From contig CATYYP010000067.1 of NCBI GenBank assembly GCA_958415245.1, positions 1-8,280 on the forward strand: 8,280 nt of DNA, given 5' to 3'. The position numbers and the translations under genes are program-made. This document shows positions 7,146-8,280 of the stretch, piece by piece. The DNA comes from Schaalia odontolytica (GTDB lineage Bacteria; Actinomycetota; Actinomycetes; Actinomycetales; Actinomycetaceae). The notes below the pieces were generated by a model that did no database searches, had not been told where the DNA came from, and saw only the letters and a program-made list of their open reading frames with translations. The first letter of the stretch is position 1, and every line of letters starts with the position of its first letter.

Positions 7146-7838
7146 CTACAGCCAGTCGGGGACAACGCCCCATGCGATGGTGCCGACGAGCGCTGACCCG
7201 ATCATCCAGGGGCCCATCGGAACACGTGTTTTCGTGCCAGCGGATCCGACGACGATCTTCCATAGTGCCGCGACGCCCGCGGACACGAAGGAGAGCGCGA
7301 GGGCAAAAATCGCAGCGTGCAGTCCCACGGAACCGACCAATGCTCCCAAGACCGGAGCCAGCTTGACGTCACCGCCGCCCATCCCGCCTGGCAAGCGATT
7401 CAACAACGCAATCGGCACGAACCAAATGAGCGCACCGATGAGTGCGCCGAGGAGCCGTTCCTGCCACAGCGGCGAAATTACGCCGCCGACGATCACGCCG
7501 AGAACGACACCGATGCCCATTGCGACCGTGTACGCGTTGGGCAACCGATGGGTACGAGCGTCGACGTAAGCGCTCAGCGCACCGATCATCGCAACCGTCA
7601 TCACACCGGGCATACCGGGACGCATCTGTGCCGCGACAAAGAAGATTGCTCCGACGATGCCCGCGCTCCACACGATCGCATTGCGCGTGAGGGGCTTTTG
7701 CGTCGCTTCGATGAAGTAGCGGCGCTGAATCTTCCATCCCGACCGCCACAGCCAGGAAAGAACGACAATCCAGGTGACAAAACCTGAGATCAAAGACAGA
7801 TCGGTGCTCAGCCACGACGGCAGCCACGTCACGATCAC
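7146..7838 (-). CDS. Prepilin peptidase, A24 aspartyl family, short form
   Basis: Members of this family are integral membrane aspartyl proteases that cleave the leader peptide of type IV pilins and related pseudopilins. The 230-residue product is strongly hydrophobic with several membrane segments. Both catalytic aspartates are visible: Asp93 in YVDARTHRLPN and Asp157 in the hallmark GMGGGDVKL. It has no cysteine-containing N-terminal methyltransferase domain as in long PilD proteins, so it is a cleavage-only short form. The GTG at 7838 overlaps the aroE stop (GTGA, 7835-7838), and GGAGGG lies about eight bases upstream, inside the aroE end. That implies coupled translation. A peptidase of this type next to aroE also occurs in Mycobacterium tuberculosis (Rv2551c, as I recall). 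No pilin, assembly ATPase or tad gene lies nearby, so its substrate is unknown. Confidence 0.9.
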   Translation of the reverse strand: MIVTWLPSWLSTDLSLISGFVTWIVVLSWLWRSGWKIQRRYFIEATQKPLTRNAIVWSAGIVGAIFFVAAQMRPGMPGVMTVAMIGALSAYVDARTHRLPNAYTVAMGIGVVLGVIVGGVISPLWQERLLGALIGALIWFVPIALLNRLPGGMGGGDVKLAPVLGALVGSVGLHAAIFALALSFVSAGVAALWKIVVGSAGTKTRVPMGPWMIGSALVGTIAWGVVPDWL

Positions 7839-8280
7839 GAGGCAGTCCCTCCCCCGTTCACCCGCGCGCGTCGAGCAAGTTCTGCCTCCAGGGCGCCACG
7901 CATGACATCGGTCTTCGGACTGCGCCCCGTCATGAGCTGCACCTGCGCTGCCGCCTGGTAGATGAGCATGTCGGTGCCTTCGGCAACGATGCCGCAGTTC
8001 CTTTCAAAAACGCTGCGTAGGGCCGTCTCGCGAGGAGAGTAGACAACGTCGAGGAGAATCTGGCCCTCGCGAACTGTCATGTGCTCGGCAAGCGGGTCAG
8101 CAACGCCTGCGGGCAGCGTCGAAATCACGAGGTCAGCAGCGCTGACGGCGCGAAGAACCGCGTCGCGATCCGACCAGAGAACCTGTTCGATGCTGACGCC
8201 CAGTCGCGAGGATGCGGCAACGACGGAACCGGGTCCCCCGAAACGGCGCGCGGCGACGGTGGAGGTCACGATGCCAAGCT
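7835..8280 (-). CDS. aroE: Shikimate dehydrogenase, C-terminal part, 5' end outside window
   Basis: AroE reduces 3-dehydroshikimate to shikimate with NADPH, the fourth step of the chorismate pathway. The reading frame enters across the right edge and encodes 147 complete residues plus a stop, roughly the last half of a usual ~270-residue enzyme. Visible landmarks are ADLVISTLPAG, the loop LLDVVYSPRETAL and the C-terminal GTDMLIYQAAAQVQLMTG, whose QA segment belongs to the substrate/cofactor site. The N-terminal catalytic Lys/Asp region and the dinucleotide-binding glycine loop lie beyond the window. The in-frame GTG at 8267-8269 is an internal codon, not the gene start, because family similarity continues upstream of it (LGIV). 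The stop overlaps the peptidase start. A quinate/shikimate dehydrogenase paralogue is possible but less likely. Confidence 0.93.
   Translation of the reverse strand, partial: LGIVTSTVAARRFGGPGSVVAASSRLGVSIEQVLWSDRDAVLRAVSAADLVISTLPAGVADPLAEHMTVREGQILLDVVYSPRETALRSVFERNCGIVAEGTDMLIYQAAAQVQLMTGRSPKTDVMRGALEAELARRARVNGGGTAS

Noticed and set aside
7079..7165. Upstream ATG start for trpE at 7165
   Set aside because: It would add an Arg-rich 29-residue extension not seen in TrpE proteins and overlap the end of the peptidase gene; the GTG at 7078 gives a normal N-terminus.
7146..7220. Trp codons at the end of the peptidase gene as a trp leader peptide
   Set aside because: The three codons are spread over 19 positions in a normal membrane protein C-terminus rather than in tandem, and no clear antiterminator/terminator pair follows. 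It is mentioned only as a speculative side note.
5882..7366. Long plus-strand open frame of 494 codons opposite trpE and the peptidase gene
   Set aside because: It spans two real minus-strand genes and the gap between them, and its composition is the mirror of coding DNA. No recognisable domain is present.
1..8280. Mobile elements, CRISPR, tRNA/rRNA, toxin-antitoxin or defence genes
   Set aside because: I looked on both strands and found no direct repeat arrays, transposase or integrase motifs, or structured RNA genes. All substantial coding capacity is taken by eight core metabolic or membrane genes.

Overview
The window is GC-rich and densely coded. All eight genes lie on the minus strand, so transcription runs from high to low coordinates. 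GTG starts, stop/start overlaps of the GTGA type, start codons with little or no Shine-Dalgarno sequence, and the order trpE-trpC-trpB-trpA-lgt-pyk all point to a high-GC Gram-positive actinobacterium. The same order, with extra genes inserted, is known from Mycobacterium. The compact form here would suit the Actinomycetaceae (Actinomyces/Schaalia type), but that assignment is an inference and I did not search any database.

Layout in the direction of transcription: the 3' two-thirds or so of aroE (shikimate dehydrogenase, cut by the right edge) overlaps a short prepilin peptidase of the A24 aspartyl family. A 67-bp gap follows, holding two adjacent inverted repeats and a weak -10, and then trpE. 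An 88-bp gap with a terminator-like hairpin and a possible promoter leads into a tightly packed trpC-trpB-trpA-lgt block, in which every junction is an overlap or a 1-nt gap. A 125-bp gap then leads into pyk (pyruvate kinase), which lacks only its last few residues at the left edge. A -10-like TAAACT seven bases before the pyk ATG suggests a leaderless mRNA.

Most of the genes form a metabolic route. AroE makes shikimate on the way to chorismate. TrpE commits chorismate to anthranilate, TrpC closes the indole ring as indole-3-glycerol phosphate, and TrpA/TrpB convert that to tryptophan. Pyruvate kinase uses phosphoenolpyruvate, which is also a precursor of the shikimate pathway. Lgt (lipoprotein lipidation) and the prepilin peptidase (pilin processing) are membrane enzymes that share the transcript by position rather than by pathway. 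trpG, trpD and trpF are absent from the window and must lie elsewhere or be replaced; in many actinobacteria the dual-function enzyme PriA does the TrpF reaction.

I see no mobile element, CRISPR array, tRNA, rRNA, toxin-antitoxin pair or defence system. This is ordinary core-genome DNA. The points worth a second look are regulatory structures in the two trp gaps, the potassium-independent signature and an odd residue in pyruvate kinase, and the joining of an aroE-peptidase pair to the trp cluster.
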